Source: an uncultured Methylococcaceae bacterium (GTDB lineage Bacteria > Pseudomonadota > Gammaproteobacteria > Methylococcales > Methylomonadaceae). Taken from it: a DNA stretch of 58,766 bases. The position numbers and the translations under genes are program-made. Below the pieces are notes generated by a model. It was given only the letters and a program-made list of their open reading frames with translations, did no database searches and was not told where the DNA came from. Positions within the stretch are counted from its first letter, which is position 1, and each line of letters begins with the position of its first letter. The stretch lies in the NCBI GenBank assembly GCA_903928685.1, contig CAIYRS010000027.1, positions 1 to 58,766 on the forward strand, in the 5' to 3' direction. This document shows positions 15,985 through 23,266 of this stretch, one piece after another.

Positions 15985-17381
15985 CACTGCCATTAAGTTA
16001 AGAAAAACCCATTTAAAAACAATGCTTTTTCTGCCGCTTATGGAAGCTCAACAGCGTCCTCGACGAGGTGTTTTTCCTTGGTGGGTTGCGGTCGCCACGC
16101 GCCAGGCAAGGGTTAGTGAGGAACAAGGTTGTCAGCTGTTCCAGTAGCGCGTCAGTTTCAAGCCCGCCACCCAAGATCAGGTCCAAGGCGAGGTTTTTGA
16201 CCGCGTTGAACGACACCGCCCGGTTTACCGTCTGTGGGTACTGGGTGTCCTTGGCATCCAGCATGGCCTGTGCAGTGTCGGTCAGCATCGATTCCACGCC
16301 GGACAGGTAAACGGTGGCATGGAAGTCTTGACGTACCGCTTCGGCACCCGTGCCAGTGAAGTTCTCCAGTTCCAGGCGGGTCTTAAGCAGGCCGTAGAAG
16401 GTCTCGATGCCCCAGCGTAGCCTGTACAATTCCCGGAAGCCTTCGGTGGGGTACAGGTAACCGTCCAGCAACGAGGTGACCAGCACCTCGTATTCGCCCG
16501 TACTGAGCAATACCCTGACGAACCGGACGGTGAGCGTCAAGGGCAGGCCTAGCCCACGGATGGCGGGCAGTTGCCCCGCGCACGGGGTCAGCGTCACCAC
16601 TTGGCTGTCTTCACCCTCGCCCTTGAGCATCCGCCGGGCTTCGGCAAACGAGGCCGCCGAGCAGCGGATGGCGAAATCACGGCGGTGGCGGCTGAGTTCC
16701 GCCAGCATCCGGTAGGACGGGTAATTCCTGTCCATGGTCAGCAAGTCGCCTGGCCGCGTATGGGGCAGATGGCCTGCTGCCAAGTCAATCTCGTAGGCCT
16801 TGGCCTTGCCCAAGGTGGCGTCCAAGGCGACCCGGTTGAGCACGTCGTACAGCACTGATGCCAAGGCATACGGACGTTCACCTTGGGTTTCCGCCGTCTT
16901 GCCGTCCGTCCAGGCAATCGTGCCGAATTCTTCGCGGATGGCTTCGGTGTCCGGCAGCACCAGCTTAGAACCATCGACCGCCAGAACCCGGAAGCCCCAG
17001 AAGCGTTGGTAATCGCCGTCACTGTACAGGTTCTCCACCACGGCGGCCTGGTTCAGCTCGATGAACGCCGTGTGTTTGAACTTGTACCGCGCCTGCGAAT
17101 AGGCGCTGGCGGTCACGGTCGGCTGACCCAGCCAAGTCATCGCTTCGTTGACGACATTTTGCAGCGATTTCACGCTGTTCCTCATGACCAACACCAGCAC
17201 CAAGGCAAAATGCAGGCTGCGGCACCGCGTGAAGGCTTTGGCATTCTGGCGGTGGCGAGATTTGAAGGCATCCGACTCAATCCGCTCTTGGGTAATTTCA
17301 ACAGTACGTTTTTTTTAGCCATGTTCAACTGTGATTCAAATCGGTCTATTATTACAAAAATCGCTTAACTTAATGGCAGTG
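15985..17381. mobile_element. IS4-family insertion sequence (1397 bp)
   Basis: The element is bounded by 18-bp inverted repeats: CACTGCCATTAAGTTAAG at 15985-16002 and its exact complement at 17364-17381. It is flanked by an exact 11-bp target duplication and carries one transposase gene on the minus strand. The terminal sequence resembles the IS4 end. The intact ends and exact duplication point to recent insertion. It lies between the TolC gene and the adaptor gene of the minus-strand efflux cluster. Confidence 0.93.
16013..17322 (-). pseudogene. IS4-family DDE transposase, reading frame broken at an A8 tract
   Basis: The main open frame (17203-16013) holds the DDE core: AVDGSKLVLPD (first Asp), LLTMDRNYPS (second Asp) and the IS4 signature Y-x2-R-x3-E-x6-K in YRLRWGIETFYGLLK. 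The expected N-terminus (EITQERIESDAFKSRHRQ) is open in the same frame upstream but has no start codon there. An ATG at 17322 reads MAKKN and then meets a run of eight A (17309-17316 on this strand). One extra A, or a -1 slip, would give MAKKKRTVEITQERI and a complete 436-residue transposase. It is either a frameshift mutation, a sequencing error in a homopolymer, or programmed slippage. Confidence 0.85.
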
Positions 17382-17392
17382 ACGCTCTGCGT
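17382..17392. repeat. 11-bp target-site duplication, right of IS4-family element
   Basis: Exact copy of 15974-15984, followed by GGGAATTC, the second arm of the palindrome that was the insertion target. Confidence 0.9.
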
Positions 17393-17488
17393 GGGAATTC
17401 ATCCAATGACGCTCCAGCGTCATGAAACACAAGTATGTTTATAAACTTTTGCGTTCCGCAACGCAGGAGCGTTGGATGCGGCGTTCCC
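17393..17488. repeat. Short palindromes between the IS and the MITE
   Basis: Contains ATGACGCTCCAGCGTCAT and an imperfect CAACGC/GCGTTG unit of the same types as at 102-203 and 6574-6840. Confidence 0.6.
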
Positions 17489-17499
17489 ACGCAGAGCGT

Positions 17500-17703
17500 C
17501 ATTGCCATTAAGTTAAGAATTAACAATATCTATCAATGGTATAGGCTGGATGTGGCAGGATTTTTCCGTTCGTCCTGAGCTTGTCGAAGGATGAACGGAA
17601 AAATCCGTGAGCAAAGACTTAAACCATTCATGCTTCGACAAGCTCAGCACGAACGGTTTAAGTCTTTGAGTCATATAATTTTTTCCTTAACTTAATGGCA
17701 GTG
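17500..17703. mobile_element. MITE of the IS4-family element (204 bp)
   Basis: The ends are CATTGCCATTAAGTTAAG (17500-17517) and CTTAACTTAATGGCAGTG (17686-17703), matching the IS ends at 15985-17381 with one difference. Flanks are ACGCAGAGCGT on the left (17489-17499) and ACACAGAGCGT on the right (17704-17714), an 11-bp duplication with one mismatch. Together with outer TTCCC/GGGAAC they form another resident palindrome. The interior has no gene, only two hairpins: GGATTTTTCCGTTCGTCC and its complement, and AAGACTTAAACC/GGTTTAAGTCTT. It can move only with a transposase supplied in trans. The right half is nearly identical to 1-101. Confidence 0.85.
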
Positions 17704-17767
17704 ACACAGAGCGTGGGAACGATATGTAAATTTTTTCGTGCCTTTCGTGTTTTTCGTGGACAACTTT

Positions 17768-19084
17768 TTAAAACCCACCTGTCGCCTGTTTCAGTTCCGC
17801 TTCCGCCCTTAAGGCATCAAACCGTGCTGAGATTTGCCGGGTATGCGCTTTATCACGCGCCACTTCGGCTTCGATATAACGGGTCACCGTCACCACGCCT
17901 GCTTGGCGTTGTTCATTCACCAAACGCAAGGCCTCTTCGGCAGCTTGTACCGATACCGCCGCGACATCGGCGCGGTTCAAGGCTTCTTGCAAGCGCAGTT
18001 GTGCAGATTTGACGGCGTTTTCTATCTGCAATCGTTGTTGGCGCAGGGTTTCTTGCGCGGCGGTGAGTTCGTGTTCGGCTTTTTTAACTTTATTTTGGGT
18101 GGCGAAACCGTTGAACACATCGACTTCGACTTGCACGCCCACGGTGACGTTGTCGCGGTTGGTATCAAAATCGGGGCTGCGGTTGTTGAAGCCGTAGCTG
18201 GCGTAGGCATCGGCGCGGGGCAGATATGCACCTTTGGCGGCGGCGAGCTGTTGTTCTGCCATCGCCACGCGCTTGGCAGCAGCTTGCAGTTCGGGGTGTT
18301 GCGCTAAGGCTTGGGTCAATAAGACATCATATTTGGGCGGATTTTTCGGCAAGGCTTGTGCCAAGGTTTCCTTGATCGCCAACGGCTCATTAGCGGACAT
18401 ACCCAACAAGGTTTTCAGCATGGTGTTCGCCATTTCGACCGCATTGGCGGCTTGGATTTGCGCTTCTTTGGCTTCGGCCAGTTGCACTTGCAAAGACAGC
18501 ACATCCGATTTCAGCACCGTTCCTGCATCAAAACGAGTTTGTGATTGCGTCAGTTCACTTTGCACGGCGGTAACCGAGCTTTCATTAACTTGCTGGGCAT
18601 CGACCGCCGCCAATTGCGCGTAATACGCGGCAGTGATGTGGCTGACCAAACGGTTTTTTACCGCCGCTTGATCCAATTCCGATGCCGCCACGCCCAATTC
18701 CGCCGCTTGCGCTTGGTAGCTATCCTGACCGCCTCTATATAAAGAATAGGTCGCGCCGATTTGTTCGCGGAAATTGTCCACGCCACCCGGATGGTTGAAA
18801 TCCGTACCCGCAAAATTGAGCCGCCGCTGGGCGATAATCATCGCAAACGCTTCCGCCGGATTATTGCTGTGTTGGTAAGCAATGCCTGCTTTGATTTGCG
18901 GGTAATAATTCGCCATCGCCAAACCCAGTTGGTCTTGGGCCTGGTCAATACGCGCCTGCATGATGCTTAGCTCTGGATTATTGGCCAACGCGTAGTCTAT
19001 CGCTTGCGGCAAGGTCAGCGGCGGGGCGGCGTAGGCGGTGCTGCTGAGTACACAGCTAATGAGCAATAATTTCAATGGGTTCAT
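17768..19084 (-). CDS. TolC-family outer membrane protein of the RND cluster
   Basis: This 438-residue outer membrane efflux channel has a signal peptide (MNPLKLLLISCVLSSTAYA, cleavage near 19). Mature sequence begins with PPLTLPQAIDYALANNPELSIMQARIDQAQ, the typical first TolC helix. A second repeat starts near residue 245 (YDVLLTQALAQHPELQAAAKRVAMAEQQ), with the strand motif NVTVGVQVEVDVFNG near 310. It is on the same strand as the adaptor and RND genes and 1.9 kb upstream of the adaptor. The gap is filled by repeats, a MITE and the IS, so an original tolC-adaptor-pump operon was probably split. SQR lies directly upstream. Confidence 0.9.
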   Translation of the reverse strand: MNPLKLLLISCVLSSTAYAAPPLTLPQAIDYALANNPELSIMQARIDQAQDQLGLAMANYYPQIKAGIAYQHSNNPAEAFAMIIAQRRLNFAGTDFNHPGGVDNFREQIGATYSLYRGGQDSYQAQAAELGVAASELDQAAVKNRLVSHITAAYYAQLAAVDAQQVNESSVTAVQSELTQSQTRFDAGTVLKSDVLSLQVQLAEAKEAQIQAANAVEMANTMLKTLLGMSANEPLAIKETLAQALPKNPPKYDVLLTQALAQHPELQAAAKRVAMAEQQLAAAKGAYLPRADAYASYGFNNRSPDFDTNRDNVTVGVQVEVDVFNGFATQNKVKKAEHELTAAQETLRQQRLQIENAVKSAQLRLQEALNRADVAAVSVQAAEEALRLVNEQRQAGVVTVTRYIEAEVARDKAHTRQISARFDALRAEAELKQATGGF

Positions 19085-19111
19085 AGTATGAGATACGCTA
19101 CGGTTTTAATA

Positions 19112-19195
19112 GTTGTAGGTTGGGCTGACGTAAGGAAGCCCAACGATAGGTGACTCCGGCTTGTTGGGCTTCCTTACGTCAGCCCAACCTACAAC
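19112..19195. repeat. Perfect 84-bp hairpin repeat (GTTGTAGGTTGGGCTGACG type)
   Basis: The 33-bp arms are exact complements across a loop of 18 bases between the SQR and TolC genes. It is the same family as 6493 and 6863, with ATGGGC replaced by TTGGGC in both arms. It may also act as a transcription attenuator between the two genes. Confidence 0.85.
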
Positions 19196-19199
19196 AGAA

Positions 19200-20471
19200 C
19201 TACTTTTTCAAGCGCATAATGCCCATCGCTTTTAACGGCAAGCGCTCATAAAACGGTTCGCTCAAGCCTTTGCGGACTTTACGCATGAAGTATTTTTCAT
19301 AGCCGATTTTTGCCCAATGCACCCATTTTCCGCGTGATGCCCATTGCACATTGCGCGGCGGGATTTGCGGCATGGCGAGGAAGGCGATGCCGGTGTCGCC
19401 AAAATCGGCGAGGCATAGCGCGTTCCAAGTGCCTTTATGGCTGGGTGCTTTGCCGTCCAATTCGTCGCGGATGTTGTGGGCGGTGGCGGTGACCATCGAC
19501 TCGATCATGTAACCCGTTTTGGGTGTGCCAGTCGGTACGGGCGTTTGTTCCAGCGGCGGGATGGCGATACAGACGCCGACGGAGTAGATATTTTTGTAAG
19601 TCGGGTTGCGTTGGTGTTCGTCCACCAAGACAAAGCCGCGCGGGTTAGTGAGTTTTTCGATGCCGAACAGCGCGTCTACGCCTTTAAAGGCGGGCAACAT
19701 CATGCTGTGTTTAAACGGCAATTCGTGTTGTTTTTTTACTGCGCCGTTTTCATCGACTTCGGTGACGTACATCATGCCGTCTTCAACGCGGTCAACCTTG
19801 GCGTTGCAAATCCAGTTGATGTGCTTGTTACGCATTTCGCTTTCCAACATGCCTTTGGTGTCGCCGACGCCGCCTAAGCCCAAATGCCCGATGTACGGCT
19901 CGGAAGTCACATAGGTCATTTTCACTTTGTCGCGGATCATGCGTTTGCGTAAATCGGTTTCGACGATGAACATGTATTCATAAGCCGGGCCAAAACAGGA
20001 TGCGCCTTGTACCGCGCCGATAACAATCGGGCCAGGTTCTTGTACGAAATCATCCCAACGCTCACCTGCTGGACCAGCGTGGTCTACGTGGCAAACCGAT
20101 TCGGTGTAGCCATGCGGGCCTAAGCCTTCAATTTCGTCAAACGCCAGTTTTGGGCCGGTGGCGATGACTAAATAATCGTAAGTGACGCTGCTGCCGTCTG
20201 CCAATTCCAATTGGTTTTGTTCCGGTTGGAAACGGGCGACTTTTTGCTGGATGAAGGTGATTTTTTTCTTTTTAAAGACAGGTTCCAGCGGCACTTTGAT
20301 GTCTTCCGGTTTGCGCCAGTTAACGCCCACCCACGGATTGGACGGCACGAAATGGAAGGTCGGCGTGTCGGCGATAACCACCACTTCGTCTTCTTTACGC
20401 GCCAAGTCTTTCATTTCAAATGCCATTGGGATGCCGCCAATACCAGCACCGACGATTACGATTTTAGCCAT
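19200..20471 (-). CDS. sqr: Sulfide:quinone oxidoreductase-type flavoprotein
   Basis: This 423-residue FAD enzyme oxidises sulfide and passes electrons to quinone at the membrane. It has the N-terminal dinucleotide fold KIVIVGAGIGGIPMAFEM, the second FAD motif YDYLVIATGP, and three cysteines at about 127 (ESVCHVDHAGP), 159 (QGASCFGPAYEY) and 301 (YSVGVCIAIPP). These match the three redox and bridging cysteines of SQR, which favours SQR over plain NADH dehydrogenase. The C-terminus (YEKYFMRKVRKGL..) is amphipathic and could bind the membrane. It lies between DUF2892 and TolC on one strand. In a methanotroph it would detoxify sulfide or draw electrons from it. Confidence 0.85.
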   Translation of the reverse strand: MAKIVIVGAGIGGIPMAFEMKDLARKEDEVVVIADTPTFHFVPSNPWVGVNWRKPEDIKVPLEPVFKKKKITFIQQKVARFQPEQNQLELADGSSVTYDYLVIATGPKLAFDEIEGLGPHGYTESVCHVDHAGPAGERWDDFVQEPGPIVIGAVQGASCFGPAYEYMFIVETDLRKRMIRDKVKMTYVTSEPYIGHLGLGGVGDTKGMLESEMRNKHINWICNAKVDRVEDGMMYVTEVDENGAVKKQHELPFKHSMMLPAFKGVDALFGIEKLTNPRGFVLVDEHQRNPTYKNIYSVGVCIAIPPLEQTPVPTGTPKTGYMIESMVTATAHNIRDELDGKAPSHKGTWNALCLADFGDTGIAFLAMPQIPPRNVQWASRGKWVHWAKIGYEKYFMRKVRKGLSEPFYERLPLKAMGIMRLKK

Positions 20472-20502
20472 GAAGTTTCCTCAGTGTTTATTTATTCTTT
20501 TT

Positions 20503-20620
20503 AAGTCCACGAAATTCACGAAAAACACGAAATAAATAACATCGTGTTATTTGTCCAAGGGATTACCATTTTTAATTTTTCGTGCTTTTCGTGCTTTTCG
20601 TGCTTTTCGTGGACAACTTT
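20503..20620. repeat. TTTCGTG tandem and inverted repeat
   Basis: Four consecutive TTCGTGCTTT-like units (20578-20612) end in TTTTCGTGGAC. The inverse, GTCCACGAAATTCACGAAAAACACGAA, begins at 20506. The two can fold together. A short relative, TTTCGTGTTTTTCGTGGACAA, ends at 17765 beside the TolC stop. Confidence 0.65.
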
Positions 20621-20632
20621 TAGTTTTTAGCC

Positions 20633-20845
20633 TTATTGGCAGCTTGATTGCACACCCAGTTTTTTCAGGATCATTTCCAGTGGACAGAATTGGGTAAAAC
20701 TGCTTTGCAGCAAATTGAAACCGACAAAGGCGGTAAACCACAGCCAGTTTTGGTGTTGGAACAATGGGCTGCTTTCTACACCCAAGCTTAAGGACAGCAG
20801 GACAAAAGTGCCCGCCACCATTCGGACAATGCGTTCAATGGTCAT
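20633..20845 (-). CDS. DUF2892 (YgaP-like) small membrane protein
   Basis: This 70-residue protein has the DUF2892 pattern: an N-terminal MTIERIVRMVAGTFVLLSLSLG helix, a W-rich turn, then WFTAFVGFNLLQSSFTQFCPLEMILKKLG with the conserved FCP motif. Two membrane helices are evident. Such proteins accompany rhodanese, SQR and persulfide-response operons and may handle sulfane sulfur at the membrane. It is the first gene of the minus-strand run DUF2892-SQR-TolC. A promoter with an overlapping palindrome lies about 95 bp upstream (20934-20968). Confidence 0.85.
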   Translation of the reverse strand: MTIERIVRMVAGTFVLLSLSLGVESSPLFQHQNWLWFTAFVGFNLLQSSFTQFCPLEMILKKLGVQSSCQ

Positions 20846-20933
20846 GGTGTTTATCTCCAGATACTTTATTTAAGAATGGTTGAATGTCGTGACTATTGCA
20901 TCTGAGCTTGTAATCATTAATCCGCTAAGCCTG

Positions 20934-20955
20934 TATATTATAATACTCTAATATA
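20934..20955. promoter_or_regulatory. Candidate operator: perfect TATATTA-N8-TAATATA inverted repeat
   Basis: Seven-base arms are separated by eight bases and overlap the -10 and spacer of the predicted promoter for DUF2892-SQR. AT-rich palindromes at this position are bound by ArsR-family sulfide sensors in other proteobacteria. No such regulator gene is in the window, so the regulator is unknown. Confidence 0.45.
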
Positions 20956-20968
20956 TAAGCCACGCCAA
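20940..20968 (-). promoter_or_regulatory. Predicted sigma-70 promoter for DUF2892-SQR
   Basis: On the minus strand TTGGCG and TATTAT are spaced by 17 bp, and a TATAAT lies three bases further on. It is about 95 bp upstream of the DUF2892 ATG. The remaining 20846-21278 interval holds only the hairpin at 21105-21173. Confidence 0.45.
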
Positions 20969-21104
20969 CACCTGTAACTAATCAAAAAATCGCACCCAAA
21001 CTAATAGACAAACAGAAATGGCGGAAAAAGTTGGGCTAATCGTTGTCGCTCTTCAATCCATGGCCGAATAACATTGAAAAATATTTTGTTTGTGCTGGTT
21101 TACG

Positions 21105-21173
21105 GTAACTAATTGATTCCGTTCGTGCTGAGCTTGTCGAAGCATGAACGGGATCGATTAGTTCAGCACTTCC
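21105..21173. repeat. Hairpin repeat with GAGCTTGTCGAAGC core
   Basis: Arms TAACTAATTGATTCCGTTC and GAACGGGATCGATTAGTTCA surround GTGCTGAGCTTGTCGAAGCAT. The same unit is at 28188-28249, and related cores are at 14-67, 17558-17667 and 58464-58510. Confidence 0.75.
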
Positions 21174-21278
21174 TTGAATAGCGTCAGCGGAACGCAGCCA
21201 TCCTTTATCGTTGGATGGCTGGATGCAGGAAGGACAAGCGCTTTTGATGGGATGAGGTACGCACCAAATAGATAATGA

Positions 21279-21875
21279 TTACCCGCAACAAGGCAGTTTT
21301 TTAGCCAGCCAATAATCCAAGCTGACGTAACGTCCGCCGCCGTAAAAAAACAGCACTACCAGCATGATGGCGTAAGTGGCAGCAAATTCCACGCCGTTAT
21401 TTAAAATCACAAAGCTCCCTGTTTCGGTCAGCCAATCGTAATTACCGTGGGTTTGTAAGATTTCTTTGGCTTTTTCTAAGCGTATCGCCGCTTCCATGGT
21501 GCGCTCATTAGCGAAAAACCCGCTACCTTCGGCGATGGCTAGCCAACCGTTTTGCCAATGTACGGTTATCATCGCGCCGATCATGGTTAAAAACAGTGGG
21601 ATTGATACCCAACGCACGCCTAAGCCTAGCAATAGGCAGATGGCGCCGATGGTTTCTGTGCCTGTCACTAATGTTGCCATTACCGTGGGCATGGGCAAGC
21701 CTAAGCCCCAATCGGTGTTGCCAAACCATTCTATGGTGCTGGGGAAGTCGGCAAATTTTTTGCTGCCCGCCATCCACATAATCGGCACTAGATACAGGCG
21801 TATGGCTAGCGGGGCTATAAAGTCGGCGGCTTTGCTGCGGTTTAGGTAGTCTTGCATTTGATGCAGATTAATCAT
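21279..21875 (-). CDS. DoxX-family membrane protein (HvfX-like)
   Basis: This 198-residue protein has four likely membrane helices and DoxX features: LAIRLYLVPIMWMAGSKKFADF, then PMPTVMATLVTGTETIGAICLLLGLGVRW, then IPLFLTMIGAMITVHWQNGW and a final helix EFAATYAIMLVVLFFYGGGRY. The frame opens with TTG at 21890, but ATG 21875 (MINLHQMQDYLNRS) fits family starts better. DoxX proteins occur in respiratory or thiol-related complexes and as a standard member (HvfX) of HvfA/bufferin operons. It is divergent from the HvfA-like gene at 22145, which supports that link. Confidence 0.82.
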   Translation of the reverse strand: MINLHQMQDYLNRSKAADFIAPLAIRLYLVPIMWMAGSKKFADFPSTIEWFGNTDWGLGLPMPTVMATLVTGTETIGAICLLLGLGVRWVSIPLFLTMIGAMITVHWQNGWLAIAEGSGFFANERTMEAAIRLEKAKEILQTHGNYDWLTETGSFVILNNGVEFAATYAIMLVVLFFYGGGRYVSLDYWLAKKLPCCG

Positions 21876-22048
21876 GAGGCGATATTCCAATAAGTTATGA
21901 ATAAGGTTGGCGATGCGCTGAAGTGCTTATCGCCTGCTTATTAGTCGTGGTTATGGTGAATTCCTTACTAATGAATTTGCCTGTTATAAGGCATAGACAA
22001 TGTTGCGACGGGGTTTACGAAAAAATCTGCTTTCATCTGAAAAATAAT

Positions 22049-22078
22049 TGTAAGGATTTGTTTGTGGCTGCGACTAAT
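22049..22078 (+). promoter_or_regulatory. Candidate ECF sigma promoter for the HvfA-like gene
   Basis: TGTAAGG and GCGACTAAT blocks are separated by 14 bases, about 66 bp upstream of the HvfA-like ATG. Their form resembles a two-block ECF promoter, and an ECF sigma gene lies 0.5 kb downstream. Assignment to that sigma factor is inference. Confidence 0.35.
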
Positions 22079-22144
22079 AGGCAGTTTCAAGGCATTTGTA
22101 AGAAACTACTTTCTATTTACTTTTATTTTATTGAGAGACTACCC

Positions 22145-22501
22145 ATGAAAAATTTCGCAAAAACTCCATTGGCTTTAACTTTAGGTACTTCTTTGTTGGC
22201 TGGCTTTGCTGTGAATGTGGCGCACGCTGAAACCGCTGGCACGCAAGCTAGCCCGTTTGCTATGACTGAATTGGCGCACGGCTATATGCAGATGGCGGAA
22301 GCGGATGCGATGAAAGCGACTGAAGCGAAGAAAGCAGATGGTTCTTGTGGTGAAGCAAAGTGCGGCGCTAAAAAGACTGAAAGCACTGAAAAAATGAAGG
22401 AAGGCAGCTGCGGCGACAAAAAATCTGAAGGTAGCTGTGGCGCTAAAAAAGCGGAAGGCGATGCAAAAACTGATGAAGGTAAATGTGGTGCGAAGAAGTA
22501 A
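22145..22501 (+). CDS. HvfA/bufferin-like cysteine-repeat secreted peptide precursor
   Basis: This 118-residue low-complexity protein starts with a Sec signal peptide (MKNFAKTPLALTLGTSLLAG, cleavage after AHA near 28). A short spacer (ETAGTQASPFAMTELAHGYMQ) is followed by a Lys/Glu/Gly-rich tail. The tail has five Cys-Gly motifs at about residues 68, 73, 89, 98 and 114: GSCGEAKCGAKK, EGSCGDKK, EGSCGAKK, EGKCGAKK. This EGKCG pattern is that of HvfA-type peptides, in which DUF692 (MNIO) enzymes modify the cysteines and the product binds copper. No DUF692 or DUF2063 gene is in the window. A hairpin follows at 22532, then sigma and anti-sigma genes. Confidence 0.8.
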   Translation: MKNFAKTPLALTLGTSLLAGFAVNVAHAETAGTQASPFAMTELAHGYMQMAEADAMKATEAKKADGSCGEAKCGAKKTESTEKMKEGSCGDKKSEGSCGAKKAEGDAKTDEGKCGAKK

Positions 22502-22531
22502 TTTGTCCGCAAAGGCTTTCTGAGGATTATT

Positions 22532-22571
22532 TTTGCCAACAGGCCGCAAGCCAATTCTTGCGTCCTGTTGG
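22532..22571 (+). terminator. Hairpin after the HvfA-like gene
   Basis: The strong stem GCCAACAGG-C-CGCAAG pairs with CTTGCG-T-CCTGTTGGC over a six-base loop. There is no clear T-run after it, so it may attenuate or stabilise the transcript rather than stop it. The rest of 22572-22687 holds only the sigma gene ribosome site. Confidence 0.55.
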
Positions 22572-22687
22572 CATTTGCGTTCAGCGGTAAAGGCGTATTT
22601 ATAAATAATAAGGTGCACACAGCGTAACCAACGTCTAAGTCGGGCGTGTTATCCTTTATCGGTATTTTTAACCGAAGGATAATCCGA

Positions 22688-23266
22688 ATGTCCGCAGAAA
22701 ATAATATGCCTGAGCCAAGCCAATGGCTTGATTTATATGGCGACAGACTTTTTCGCTATGCCTTAGCCAGAGTTAGGCTTGATGATGTTGCTGAAGATTT
22801 ATTGCAAGAGACATTGTTGGCAGCTATCCAAGGCTTTAGCAAATTTAACCAGCAGGCTTCGGTGTATTCTTGGCTGGTGAGTATCTTAAAAAATAAAATC
22901 ATCGATTATTTCCGCAAATCAAAACGAGAGTTGCCGTTGTTGGATGATGCGGCGATGGGTGAGGATTTGTTGGAAGAGCAATTTGATGATGTCGGTCATT
23001 GGCAGATGAATTTGGTGGATTGGGGTTCGCCGGATAAATGTTTACAAAATCAAGAATTTTGGACGGTTTTCTACCGTTGCCGCGACCGTTTGCCAGAAGC
23101 GATGGCGCGTTTGTTTATGTTGCGCTTAGATGGATTTTCTACCGAAGAATGTTGCCAATTATTAGATATGGCGAATGCCAACCAATTATTGGTGGCTTTG
23201 TCGAGGGCGCGGATGAAGTTACGGCAATGCCTTGAGGTATCTTGGTTTGCATCGGGAGGTGCTTAA
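22688..23266 (+). CDS. ECF-type RNA polymerase sigma factor
   Basis: This 192-residue protein contains sigma region 2 (WLDLYGDRLFRYALARVRLDDVAEDLLQETLLAAIQGF, then YSWLVSILKNKIIDYFRKSKRE) and region 4 (LPEAMARLFMLRLDGFSTEECCQLLDMANANQLLVALSRARMKLRQCL). A stretch of about 40 residues links them. The ATG at 22688 has an AAGGAT site; the frame is open 14 codons upstream but lacks a better start. The stop overlaps the start of the anti-sigma gene (TAATG), so translation is coupled. It probably controls the HvfA-like gene and perhaps DoxX. Confidence 0.9.
   Translation: MSAENNMPEPSQWLDLYGDRLFRYALARVRLDDVAEDLLQETLLAAIQGFSKFNQQASVYSWLVSILKNKIIDYFRKSKRELPLLDDAAMGEDLLEEQFDDVGHWQMNLVDWGSPDKCLQNQEFWTVFYRCRDRLPEAMARLFMLRLDGFSTEECCQLLDMANANQLLVALSRARMKLRQCLEVSWFASGGA

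Noticed and set aside
22181-22618. Antisense open frames opposite the Cys-repeat peptide gene
   Set aside because: The plus-strand gene has a signal peptide, ribosome site and family motif; the antisense frames have none.
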